From positions 1 to 64,000 of the forward strand of contig NZ_JOJL01000029.1 in assembly GCF_000721705.1 (NCBI RefSeq): a stretch of DNA of 64,000 bases. The letters run 5' to 3'. The stretch is from Actinoplanes subtropicus (GTDB lineage Bacteria > Actinomycetota > Actinomycetes > Mycobacteriales > Micromonosporaceae). A program made the translations under genes and the position numbers. The notes under the pieces were generated by a model. It saw nothing but the letters and a program-made list of their open reading frames with translations. It did not search any database and was not told where the DNA came from. Shown one piece after another: positions 1-7,262 of this stretch (positions are counted from its first letter, which is position 1; each line of letters begins with the position of its first letter).

Positions 1-305
1 GCAAGAACACCAACGTACCCACACCAGCCGCTACCAGCACCAATACGACCTCGCGGCCTAACCAAGACCAAGAAAGTCACTCAGAGAGAAACGCACCCGT
101 CGCTGGAAGCCATGACGCAGGCTCTAGCTGATCTCATCAGATAATGCAGTGCCTTTGAAGTGACACTGTGGCATCCCCGCCCGGGCGGCCCGTCCGGAGC
201 GCGCGTCATCAGCGACACGCACCAGCGGCGGCCGGGCCTACCGCTCCTGGGGTGACCGCCGCAGGGACCGCACGCACCATGCGGCTATGACTGATTTCAC
301 CGACG
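1..305. other. Left-edge region without a recognisable gene
   Basis: I see no complete gene here. A short plus-strand frame open from the window edge ends with TAA at 59-61 (last residues YQHQYDLAA) and could be the C-terminus of a gene lying mostly outside the window, but it is too short to identify. The rest has stops in all frames, and its composition is more mixed than the genes to the right. It precedes the integrase remnant and probably belongs to the same integrated element. Confidence 0.35.
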
Positions 306-458
306 ACTACCAAAGTCCCGGCATTGCCAGCAACCCAGGTCGCCGAGTGGGCCGGTAACAGCGTCAACGTGCTGCTCAAGGTCTACGCCAAGTGCATCGA
401 GGGGCAGGACGAAGCGGCACGGCGCCGCATCGCCGACGCCCTCGACGAGCGGGGCTAA
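306..458 (+). pseudogene. Tyrosine recombinase (integrase) C-terminal remnant
   Basis: The frame reads LPATQVAEWAGNSVNVLLKV, then a YAKCIEGQDEAARRRI-type ending and TAA at 456-458. The segment A-x-W-A-G-x-S-V-x-V-L-L-x-V-Y-A-K-C is the C-terminal catalytic end of actinobacterial phage/AICE tyrosine integrases, and the Tyr is the expected nucleophile of the family. Only about 45 residues remain. A stop at 288-290 and the absence of a start show the gene is truncated, and the remaining catalytic Arg/His boxes are missing. It points toward the tRNA-like fragment at 608-653, the usual int/att arrangement. I am confident of the family and less sure of the exact left boundary. Confidence 0.7.
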
Positions 459-552
459 CTTCGCGGAAGCTCGTTGCCGCGTATTTGCCGCGGCGAGTGA
501 GATCGAGTGGGCCGCTGTGAGACTCAGTGAGACTGACCGGTGATTGACGATG

Positions 553-594
553 ACCGCCGCTGGCCTTCGTTTGTCGAGGTCAGCGGCGGTTTTC
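553..594 (+). terminator. Rho-independent terminator after the integrase remnant
   Basis: A perfect 10-bp inverted repeat, ACCGCCGCTG (553-562) and CAGCGGCGGT (581-590), has an 18-nt loop and is followed by a short T run (590-593). It lies about 95 nt downstream of the integrase stop and would end plus-strand transcription before the tRNA-like fragment. Confidence 0.6.
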
Positions 595-607
595 GCTGTT
601 CATCGAT

Positions 608-653
608 GGGCGGAGGGCGTGGGATTCGAACCCACGATGAGTTTCCCCGCAAC
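608..653 (-). tRNA. 3' fragment of a tRNA-Ser-like gene (probable att site)
   Basis: On the minus strand this reads as part of a variable arm, then a perfect T-arm (GTGGG-TTCGAAT-CCCAC) and the 3' acceptor strand GCCCTCC-G followed by CCCA. The long variable arm and GCCCTCC acceptor fit tRNA-Ser. The 5' half is missing: no GGAGGGC acceptor partner, D-arm or anticodon arm occurs within 100 nt on the 5' side. A tRNA 3' segment next to an integrase remnant is typical of an attachment site left by an integrative element. It is not expected to make a functional tRNA. Confidence 0.65.
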
Positions 654-686
654 GTCGTTCGGCCCGGTGGTTGGCCGGCAGCCGGC

Positions 687-1832
687 CTAGCGTTCGCAGT
701 TGACCGTTGTGTCGGCGGCGCCCGGCTGGCATTCGTCGCCGGCCGTTCCGTTGGCGCCGCCGTCGAGCCGGTCGGCGACCTCGACCGTGTCCTGGCCGAA
801 GATCAGGTCGTCTCCGTCGTCTCCGTACACCGAGTCGCGGCCCTCGTCCCCGCTGAGGACGTCGTCGCCGCCGAGGCCGTGGATGACGTCGTTGCCGTTG
901 CCGCCGTTGATGCCGTTGGCCGCGGCGTTGCCGGTGAGGTGGTCGGCGCCGCTGCCGCCCACGATGTCCTCGACGTCCGCGCCGACGGTGTCGTGCTCTC
1001 CGGCCTGCCCGTCGTCGCCGGCGGCGCCGTCGAGGTCGACCGTGACGGGCTTGCTGTAGAAGCCGTAGCTGACCCCGTCCCGGCCAGGACCGCCGAGCAT
1101 GACGTCCGCCGAGACGGTGCCGGTGTCGCGGGGGTCGTCGCCCTCGAGGTAGTCGTCGCCGGCGCCACCCTCGAGGCGGTCGCTGCCGTTGCCGCCCTTC
1201 AGGACGTCCGCGCCGGCGTCGCCGTACAGCTTGTCGTTGCCGTCCATACCTTGCAGGCCGTCGTCGCCGTTGCCGCCGTGCAGGGTGTCGTTGCCCCACG
1301 AGCCGACGAGAGAGTCGTTGTCGTCGCCGCCCCAGAGCGTGTCATCGCCGAGGTAGCCGTCGAGGTTGTCGTTGCCGGCCATGCCGAGCAGGGTGTCGTT
1401 GCCGTTCTCGCCCAGCAGGTGATCGGGCCCGCTGCCGCCGACCAGGGTGTCGTTGCCCATGCCACCCGCGGCGTACATGGCGAGGCCGGAGTCGTTCCGG
1501 AGGTAGTCATTGCCGTCGTTGAGGTAGGCGAAGACCGCCGTGGGCGCCTTCCTGGTGGTGCAGCGGACCTTGGTCCGGTCGCCCTTGACCGCGGCGCACC
1601 CCGGACCGGCCTTGATCGCCACGCGGTCGTCGACGGTGACGGTGTTGCCCGAGCGACTGATCACGACGTTGTTGACCTGGCCGTTGCCACCGTCATACCG
1701 CACCTTGGTGACGTCGTAGACCGACGCGACGCCGGTGGTGCCGGCCGCCGACGACGGCGCGGCCTGCCAGCCGACCGCGCTGGCGGCGAGCAGGATGACA
1801 CCGACCCGGGCCGGCCAGGTCAAGCGAGACAT
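687..1832 (-). CDS. Secreted calcium-binding repeat (RTX-type) protein
   Basis: 381 residues. An N-terminal signal peptide (hydrophobic core about residues 8-20, probable cleavage after SSAA near residue 30) precedes a short unique region. From about residue 105 to 360 there are many glycine/aspartate nonapeptides of the GGxGxDxLx type (for example GGMGNDTLVGG, GGAGDDYLEG) that form a Ca2+-binding parallel beta-roll in the hemolysin-type family. No enzymatic domain is visible, so it is probably an extracellular structural or binding protein. The start ATG at 1830-1832 has a good GGAGG six bases upstream. It lies just downstream of the subtilisin gene on the same strand, close enough to be co-transcribed. 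The repeats make the opposite strand look open, but that strand is not coding. Confidence 0.85.
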   Translation of the reverse strand: MSRLTWPARVGVILLAASAVGWQAAPSSAAGTTGVASVYDVTKVRYDGGNGQVNNVVISRSGNTVTVDDRVAIKAGPGCAAVKGDRTKVRCTTRKAPTAVFAYLNDGNDYLRNDSGLAMYAAGGMGNDTLVGGSGPDHLLGENGNDTLLGMAGNDNLDGYLGDDTLWGGDDNDSLVGSWGNDTLHGGNGDDGLQGMDGNDKLYGDAGADVLKGGNGSDRLEGGAGDDYLEGDDPRDTGTVSADVMLGGPGRDGVSYGFYSKPVTVDLDGAAGDDGQAGEHDTVGADVEDIVGGSGADHLTGNAAANGINGGNGNDVIHGLGGDDVLSGDEGRDSVYGDDGDDLIFGQDTVEVADRLDGGANGTAGDECQPGAADTTVNCER

Positions 1833-2012
1833 GTAGATCCTCCGAGGCGCAAGTGCAGCCGGTCGTGCCGGACGAGGGGCCAGTAGACCTTGAAGTTGCG
1901 GATGGCGTTCTGCGGCCAGTTCTCGTCGTACCGGGCCGGCGCGACCTGGACGATCGAGGTCACGCCGGTCGAGTCGAAGCGGTACCGGTCGCCGTCACCC
2001 TCCGGCGGGAGC
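1820..2012 (-). pseudogene. Out-of-frame C-terminal extension of the S8 protease
   Basis: This is the shifted continuation of the protease gene. It reads TTGTLPPEGDGDRYRFDS and then about 50 further residues before TGA at 1820-1822, overlapping the start of the calcium-binding gene by 13 nt. The translation looks like a secreted beta-domain with normal codon bias, unlike the shadow frames nearby. No start codon or ribosome site of its own is seen. I infer it is the detached end of the upstream protease. Confidence 0.5.
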
Positions 2013-3272
2013 GTGCCCGTGGTGGCTCCAGGTGCCGCCGACCGCGGCGAACGCGTCCAGGAAGCCGTTGCCGTAGTAGGGGTCGACGCCGCGCGCACCC
2101 TCGTCGCGCGCGGTGGACTCCAACCGGCTGGCCACCTGCGCCGGCGTCAACGTCGGGTACTCCGTACGCACCAGCGCGGCCACGCCGGAGACGATCGGCG
2201 CGGCGAACGACGTACCGTCCCCGATCCAGTAGTTCCCGTCCGCGCCGGAGGAGACGATGCTGACGCCGGGGGCGGCCACGTCGACCCAGTCGCCCCAGGT
2301 GCTGAAGTCGGCGATGTTCCCGGCGACGTCGGTGGCGCCGACCGCCAGCGCCTCCGGGTAAGCGGCCGGATACTCCGGCGTGTTGTTGCCCCCGTTGCCG
2401 GCCGCGACCACGACCACCGCGCCCTTGCCGACGGCGTACTTGACCGCGTCGTGCAGGACGGTGTCGTCGTCCGGGCCGCCGAGGGACAGGTTGATGACCT
2501 TCGCGCCGTGGTCGGCGGCCCAGGTGATGCCCTTGGCGATGTCCGAGTCGTAGCCGCTGCCGGTCGAGTCCAGCACCTTGACCGGCATGACCCGCCCGGT
2601 CCAGGCCACGCCGGCGACCCCGAGGCCGTTGTTGGTGTTGGCGGCCGCGATGCCGGCGACCATCGAGCCGTGGCCGTTGTCGTCGCTGGCTGCGCCGGCG
2701 GCGATCGCCGCGTTGGTGATGACGTTGTAGCCGGCGACCGTACGGCCCTTGAGGTCCTCGTGGGCGCCGTTGACGCCGGTGTCGAGCACCGCGATCAGCT
2801 GCGTGGTGGAGCCCTTGGTGCGGTCCCACGCCTGCGGCAAATTGATCTTCTTGAGGTAGTCCTGGTCGCCGCTGGCGTAGCCGGGGTCGTTGGGCACGGC
2901 GGTGATGTGCCGCTGGTAGTCCAGCGTCGCCGAGCTGACCGTGGGGTCCTTGCGCAGCTGGCGCAGCGCCTCGGCCGCGTCGCCGGTCGTGTGGACCTTG
3001 ACGAACCTGCTGCCCGCGACGAGGCCGAGGCTATGGGCGTTCCGCTTGCTCAGCGTCCGGTTGGTCGTGGTGGTGGAGAGACCGGCCTTGAACCGCACCA
3101 GCACGGTGTGCGGGTCGTACTTCGCGGCCGAGAGCCCGTGGGCCGACCCGGTGAACTTCTTGAAGGTGAGCCGCTTCGGCTGCGGCTGGGTGTCGGCGAA
3201 CGCGACTTGAGTGGCGGGAACGAGCGCGACAATGGCGAGCGCTGCAACCGCATAGCGACGAAACGACATCAA
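1995..3272 (-). CDS. Secreted subtilisin-like serine protease (S8 family), 3' end probably frameshifted
   Basis: 425 residues: signal peptide (1-26), an inhibitor-I9-like propeptide (about 45-125), then an S8 catalytic domain. The catalytic triad is visible as D164 (AVLDTGVNG), H201 (DNGHGSMVAG) and S355 (GTSFAAPI), with oxyanion N293 (AAGNGGNN). The protein would be exported, self-cleave and degrade extracellular protein. The frame stops at 1995 right after the catalytic domain. The next frame (1820 to about 2012) continues with plausible protein (EGDGDRYRFDSTGVTS, then PARYDENWPQNAIRNFKVY), so the original protein probably had a C-terminal beta domain lost by a one-base shift near 2012, or the sequence holds an error there. 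The catalytic domain is complete. Confidence 0.88.
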   Translation of the reverse strand: MMSFRRYAVAALAIVALVPATQVAFADTQPQPKRLTFKKFTGSAHGLSAAKYDPHTVLVRFKAGLSTTTTNRTLSKRNAHSLGLVAGSRFVKVHTTGDAAEALRQLRKDPTVSSATLDYQRHITAVPNDPGYASGDQDYLKKINLPQAWDRTKGSTTQLIAVLDTGVNGAHEDLKGRTVAGYNVITNAAIAAGAASDDNGHGSMVAGIAAANTNNGLGVAGVAWTGRVMPVKVLDSTGSGYDSDIAKGITWAADHGAKVINLSLGGPDDDTVLHDAVKYAVGKGAVVVVAAGNGGNNTPEYPAAYPEALAVGATDVAGNIADFSTWGDWVDVAAPGVSIVSSGADGNYWIGDGTSFAAPIVSGVAALVRTEYPTLTPAQVASRLESTARDEGARGVDPYYGNGFLDAFAAVGGTWSHHGHAPAGG

Positions 3273-3368
3273 TCAGGCCCCGTGACTAAATGATCGAAAG
3301 AGGTGAGCCAAGGCAGTGTAGTGATGAAGTCAAGATCGCCGATACCGTACGTTCGGCCCGCCTGAGCC

Positions 3369-3421
3369 TGTGGATAACTCTGTGGAGAACCTGGTGAGGC
3401 TGTGGACAACCGTGTGGATTC
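3369..3421. promoter_or_regulatory. Cluster of four DnaA-box-like 9-mers
   Basis: Four same-orientation 9-mers occur in 53 bp: TGTGGATAA (3369-3377, exact reverse complement of TTATCCACA), TGTGGAGAA (3381-3389), TGTGGACAA (3401-3409, reverse complement of TTGTCCACA, the form favoured in GC-rich actinomycetes) and TGTGGATTC (3413-3421). They lie between the convergent ends/starts of the protease (start 3272) and the response regulator (stop 3420). DnaA binding is inferred from the motif alone. Confidence 0.5.
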
Positions 3422-4166
3422 AGCGGGTCCAGCCGTGCTTGGCCGCCCTGATCAGCTTGTCCTTGAGCTCCCGGGTGTGCCGCCGGCTGACCGGCAGCTC
3501 CACCCCGTCCACCGCCACCACGTAGCCCGAGCCCGTCAGCCGCAACTCGGCGATCAGCCTGATCTGCACCAGGTACGACCGGTGAATGCGAACAAAACCC
3601 GCATCCGCCCACCGATCCGCCAGCGTCGCCAGCGACACTCGTACGAGGTGGGAGGCATCGGCCGTGTGCAGCCGGGCGTAATCCCCCTGCGCCTCCACCC
3701 AGCGCACCGACGAGCGGGGCAGCATCCGGGTCGTTCCGGCCAGCTCGACCGGGATCGCCGGCTCGTCGGCCGGGCCGCCCGCCGGTGCCGCGACCGGGGA
3801 GAGCCGCGCGCCGGCCACCCGCCGCAGGGACTCGCCCAGCCGCTCGGCCCGGACCGGCTTGCGGACGTAGTCGGTCACCCCCAGGTCGAACGCGTCGACC
3901 GCGCCGTCGTCGTACGCGGTGACGAAGACGATCGCCGGCGGCCGGGCGAAACGCCGCAGGATGCGGGCCAGTTCCATGCCGTCCAGGCCGGGCATCCGGA
4001 TGTCCAGGAAGACCGCGTCCACCTCGGTGTCCCGCAGGACGCGCAGGGCCTCGGTGGCATCGCCGGCGCGGTGCACGTGGGCCACCCGCCCGTCCGCGTT
4101 CAGCAGATAGGCCAGCTCGTCCAGGGCCGGCGGCTCGTCGTCGACCGCCAGCACGACCAGGCTCAC
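3420..4166 (-). CDS. LytTR-family response regulator
   Basis: 248 residues from GTG at 4164-4166, whose GTGA overlaps the stop of the sensor kinase gene, so the two are translationally coupled. Residues 1-120 form a receiver domain: acidic pair D9/D10, phospho-acceptor D55 (AVFLDIRMPG) and K103 (DYVRKPV). Residues about 140-245 are a LytTR DNA-binding domain (WVEAQGDYARLHT, FVRIHRSYLV, PVSRRHTREL). The family binds direct repeats upstream of cell-envelope, autolysis or virulence-type genes. It is phosphorylated by the kinase encoded immediately upstream. The target genes are unknown. An upstream extension of the frame exists but lies inside the kinase gene and is not supported. Confidence 0.88.
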   Translation of the reverse strand: MSLVVLAVDDEPPALDELAYLLNADGRVAHVHRAGDATEALRVLRDTEVDAVFLDIRMPGLDGMELARILRRFARPPAIVFVTAYDDGAVDAFDLGVTDYVRKPVRAERLGESLRRVAGARLSPVAAPAGGPADEPAIPVELAGTTRMLPRSSVRWVEAQGDYARLHTADASHLVRVSLATLADRWADAGFVRIHRSYLVQIRLIAELRLTGSGYVVAVDGVELPVSRRHTRELKDKLIRAAKHGWTR

Positions 4167-5356
4167 GCCCGTACGCCCGGATGGAATTTGGGCACTCGCA
4201 TGCTCACCTTCGTTCCCGCGCCGGGCGCGGTCTCCACCACCAGGCCGAAGTGATCGCCGAAGACCGAACGCAGCCGCTCGTCCACGTTGGTGAGGCCCAC
4301 ATGCTGCCCGTCGTCGGTCTCCGGCCGGCCGGGGGCGAAGACGGCCGGGTCCATCCCGACGCCGTCGTCCTCCACCGTGATGTGGCACTCGGCGCCCGCA
4401 TCACGGGCCTCGATGCTCACCATACCGACGCCGGGCTTTCGGGAAAGACCATGCCGTACGGCGTTCTCGACCAGCGGTTGGAGGCACAGGAACGGCAGGC
4501 CCACCGGCAGCACCTCGGGGGCGATCTGCAGCCGCACCTGCAGGCGGTCGCCGAACCGGGCCCGCTCGATGGTCAGGTAGCGGTCGATCGAGCGCAGTTC
4601 CTCGGCGAGCGTGGTGAACTCGCCGTGCGCCCGGAACGAGTAGCGGGTGAACTCGGCGAACTCGAGGATCAGCTCGCGGGCCCGCTCGGGGTCGGTCCGC
4701 ACGAAGGACGCGATCGCGGTCAGCGCGTTGTAGATGAAGTGCGGGCTGATCTGCGCCCGCAGCGCCCGCACCTCGGCCCGGGCCAGCCGTTCCCGGGAGG
4801 AGTCGAGCTCGGCCAGCGCGATCTGCGACCCGGCCCAGCGGGCGGCCTCGGCGGTGGCCTGGACGAGCCCGGGGGCCGGCTGGTCGTCGGCGATCGCGAC
4901 CAGCGCCGCGGTGGCCCGGCCGTCCGGGCCGGCGAGCGGGACCACCACCGCGCCGCGCACCATGCAGTCGACCCGGTCGCAGGGCAGGTCGGCGGCCGCG
5001 AGCACGATCGACCGATGGCTGGTGAGCGCGCGCCGGCTGGCCGCGGTGAACTGGTCGCCGTGGTGGGTGCCGTGCCCGTCGAAGGCGAGGCTCTTGTTGC
5101 CGTCGTCGATGGTCATGCCGACCGCGCCGACCAGAGCCCGCAGGTGCCGGATGGCCTTGCCCGCGGTCGCGGCGGTGAGGCCCCCACGCAGCGGCTCGGC
5201 CGCGAGCGCCGCCGTGTGCAAGACGTCGTAGGTGGCCCGCTGCATGGCGGTGGCGATACCTCGGCGAGCCCGCAGCCGCACAACAGCCATCACCGCGGCG
5301 GCGAGAGCAGCAAGCACGGCGAGAACCGCCAGCGCGCTCCCCACTTGACCCGCCAT
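4163..5356 (-). CDS. LytS-like sensor histidine kinase (His_kinase type)
   Basis: 397 residues with one N-terminal membrane segment (about 6-28), a GAF-like sensory region (about 60-175), the His_kinase dimerisation segment with phospho-acceptor H206 in QISPHFIYNAL, and a C-terminal HATPase_c domain (N-box LVENAVRHG; G-box EDDGVGMD). This architecture is the usual partner of LytTR regulators, and the gene overlaps its regulator by 4 nt. With only one membrane helix, the signal is probably cytoplasmic or membrane-borne. The start ATG at 5354-5356 is the most upstream plausible start before the intergenic hairpin region. Confidence 0.87.
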   Translation of the reverse strand: MAGQVGSALAVLAVLAALAAAVMAVVRLRARRGIATAMQRATYDVLHTAALAAEPLRGGLTAATAGKAIRHLRALVGAVGMTIDDGNKSLAFDGHGTHHGDQFTAASRRALTSHRSIVLAAADLPCDRVDCMVRGAVVVPLAGPDGRATAALVAIADDQPAPGLVQATAEAARWAGSQIALAELDSSRERLARAEVRALRAQISPHFIYNALTAIASFVRTDPERARELILEFAEFTRYSFRAHGEFTTLAEELRSIDRYLTIERARFGDRLQVRLQIAPEVLPVGLPFLCLQPLVENAVRHGLSRKPGVGMVSIEARDAGAECHITVEDDGVGMDPAVFAPGRPETDDGQHVGLTNVDERLRSVFGDHFGLVVETAPGAGTKVSMRVPKFHPGVRA

Positions 5357-5358
5357 GC

Positions 5359-5495
5359 GCAGATACTAGGGCCCCGTATTACTGGGGGCGCGGTATCACG
5401 GGGCGGCCCGCGATCGCCCCGCTGATGAGGAGTCAGCCCCGAAGGGGCGATCGCCCGCGGAGCGAAGCGGAGCCAGCCAGCTCAGCAGATACTAG
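5359..5495. repeat. 11-bp direct repeats flanking a palindromic segment
   Basis: GCAGATACTAG occurs at 5359-5369 and again at 5485-5495, 126 bp apart, bracketing a short intergenic segment that carries the 5410-5454 hairpin. The right copy contains the stop codon of the sugar transferase gene. The arrangement resembles a small inserted element with a target duplication, but no transposase or terminal inverted repeats are seen. Confidence 0.4.
5410..5454. terminator. Strong palindromic hairpin, possible terminator
   Basis: GCGATCGCCCC (5410-5420) pairs perfectly with GGGGCGATCGC (5444-5454). The 23-nt loop holds a second small stem (GCTGA/TCAGC at 5421-5425 and 5433-5437). It lies just after the sugar transferase stop and before the kinase start on the same strand, so it could terminate the former. 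There is no T run, as is common for actinomycete terminators. Confidence 0.45.
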
Positions 5496-7060
5496 TAAGC
5501 GCCCTTGCGCTTGAGGACCACCCAGATCGTCCGCCACAAGATCCCGAGGTCGTACGTCAGGGACCAGTTGTCGACGTAGTACAGGTCCAGCCGGACCGCC
5601 TCGTCCCAGGACAGGTCGGAGCGCCCGGAGACCTGCCACAATCCCGTCATGCCGGGCCGCACGAGCAGTCGCCGCCGGACGTCGCCCAGGTAGTCGCCGT
5701 CGTCGGCGGGCAGCGGGCGGGGGCCGACCAGCGACATCTCGCCCAGCAACACGTTGATCAGCTGGGGCAGTTCGTCCATCGAGGTGGCGCGCAGCTTGCT
5801 GCCGAAGGAGAAGATCCGGGGATCCTCCTTCATCTTGAACATCATGCCGTCGGACTCGTTGAGCTCCTCGAGCGTGGCCTTGCGCTCCTCGGCATCGACG
5901 TACATGGTCCGGAATTTCCACACCCGGAAGGTGCGGCCCTCGTGGCCGACCCGGGGCTGGCGGAAGAAGACCGGGCCGGGGTCGGAGATCCGGATGCCGA
6001 TCGCGATGATCAGCAGGAGCGGGCTGAGGATCAGCAGGCCGAGGCCGGCCGCCACCCGGTCGAGCAGGTTTTTCGCCAGCCAGCCGGGGCCGGAGAGGGT
6101 CGGCTCCTCGACGTGCAGCAGCGGCAGGCCCTCGATCGGGCGGATGTGCACCCGCGGGCCGGCGATGTCGGTGAGCTGCGGCGCGACCACCAGGTCGACG
6201 CCGGTGCCCTCGAGCTGCCAGGCCAGCCGGCGCAGCTCACCGGGCTCGGCGCTGGCCGAGCCGCACACCGCGATCGTGTCGGCTCCGACCTCACGAACGA
6301 GCGAAAGGACGTCGCGGGCCGCGTACACCGGAACCGGGGTTTCGATGCCTCTCGCGGCGGCGAAGCCGTCGGTCAGGTGGATGGCGACGGGGATCAGGCC
6401 GGCCGCCGGGCTGCGGGTGACCGCGGTGTAGACCTCGAGCGCCTCGGGCAGCGTGCCGACCAGGATCATCCGGTGCGCGCCGTGGCCGGTGCGGCGGCGC
6501 GCGATGTGCAGCACCTGCCGGGCGATCACCCGATCGGCCAGCAGGAAGATCAGGGCGCTCAGCGACACCATGGCGACCGTGCCACGCGACAGCGTGGTCT
6601 GGGTGGCGAACGCGAGCAGCGACACGCAGGCCACGACGGTGACCGAGCAGCGCACGATCCGCTTGAACTCCTCGCTGCCCAGGCCCAGGTAGCGGCGGTC
6701 GTAGGTGCCGTTGGCCCACAGCAGGATCAGCCAGCCGACCGGGAGCACCACGTACGCGAAGAAGGAGAACAGCCCGGCGTCGTGCAGGAAGCCCCAGTCC
6801 TTGTGCTGGAACCCGGTCTTCGCCTTCTCCAGCACCGCCGCGGTGAGCCAGCTCGCCGCGAGGACGGCCAGCAGATCCAAAACGACCAGGATCATGGTGT
6901 ACGGCCGGTGCCAGCGCGACAGGCGCTTGTGCGTCCGGTTCCAGGCTGAGCGGGGTACGCCGTTGCTCGGCGGCTGCTCCTGCTGCCACTCGAAGCTGTC
7001 GTACGGCACGGGTTTGCTCCGGCTGCTGTCGGTAACCGGGCGATGCAGGCTTGTCGTCAC
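5492..7060 (-). CDS. Polyprenyl-phosphate sugar phosphotransferase (bacterial sugar transferase)
   Basis: About 522 residues from a GTG at 7058-7060 (VTTSLHRPV). An in-frame ATG at 7079-7081 is an alternative, and a GGGAGG lies upstream of the GTG. The N-terminal half has four to five membrane helices and a CoA-binding-like domain. The C-terminal third is the bacterial sugar transferase domain: KNLLDRVAAGLGLL helix, PGPVFFRQPRVG, FRVWKFRTM, DELPQLINVLLG, SLVGPRPLP and RPGMTGLWQVSGRS. The family transfers a hexose-1-phosphate to undecaprenyl phosphate, the first step of exopolysaccharide or glycan assembly at the inner membrane. A GT4 glycosyltransferase lies 1 kb away. No Wzx/Wzy genes are visible, so the final polymer is unknown. 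Confidence 0.85.
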   Translation of the reverse strand: MTTSLHRPVTDSSRSKPVPYDSFEWQQEQPPSNGVPRSAWNRTHKRLSRWHRPYTMILVVLDLLAVLAASWLTAAVLEKAKTGFQHKDWGFLHDAGLFSFFAYVVLPVGWLILLWANGTYDRRYLGLGSEEFKRIVRCSVTVVACVSLLAFATQTTLSRGTVAMVSLSALIFLLADRVIARQVLHIARRRTGHGAHRMILVGTLPEALEVYTAVTRSPAAGLIPVAIHLTDGFAAARGIETPVPVYAARDVLSLVREVGADTIAVCGSASAEPGELRRLAWQLEGTGVDLVVAPQLTDIAGPRVHIRPIEGLPLLHVEEPTLSGPGWLAKNLLDRVAAGLGLLILSPLLLIIAIGIRISDPGPVFFRQPRVGHEGRTFRVWKFRTMYVDAEERKATLEELNESDGMMFKMKEDPRIFSFGSKLRATSMDELPQLINVLLGEMSLVGPRPLPADDGDYLGDVRRRLLVRPGMTGLWQVSGRSDLSWDEAVRLDLYYVDNWSLTYDLGILWRTIWVVLKRKGAY

Positions 7061-7262
7061 GTCGCCTACGTCCTCCCGCATCCGGAAAAGATTACGCACC
7101 GCCACGACCTTTCGGGTCCCGGCCACCGTGGCCGACCCCTCCTGTGCCGTTCAGGTTGCCCTGGGACCGGGCCACTATACCGATGGAAACCCGGTTAGCG
7201 AGCGTACGTCGTGCGGGCTACACCACTCCGAGTCGTCCGCACACACACCGTGACAAATGAGG

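Noticed and set aside
2..61. Tail of a gene at the left edge
   Set aside because: Only 19 codons are visible and no motif can be identified, so I mention it in the region entry only.
608..700. Complete tRNA gene
   Set aside because: T-arm and acceptor 3' strand are present, but there is no 5' acceptor, D-arm or anticodon arm within 100 nt.
540..1886. Long plus-strand open frame opposite the calcium-binding repeat protein
   Set aside because: It arises because the minus-strand Gly/Asp repeats lack stops on the other strand. Its translation is Val/Ala-rich and without family features, and the minus-strand gene has a signal peptide, ribosome site and clear repeats.
1995..3272. Mycosin of the ESX system encoded near eccB
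   Set aside because: The protease lacks the C-terminal membrane helix of mycosins and lies 12 kb from eccB with unrelated genes between.
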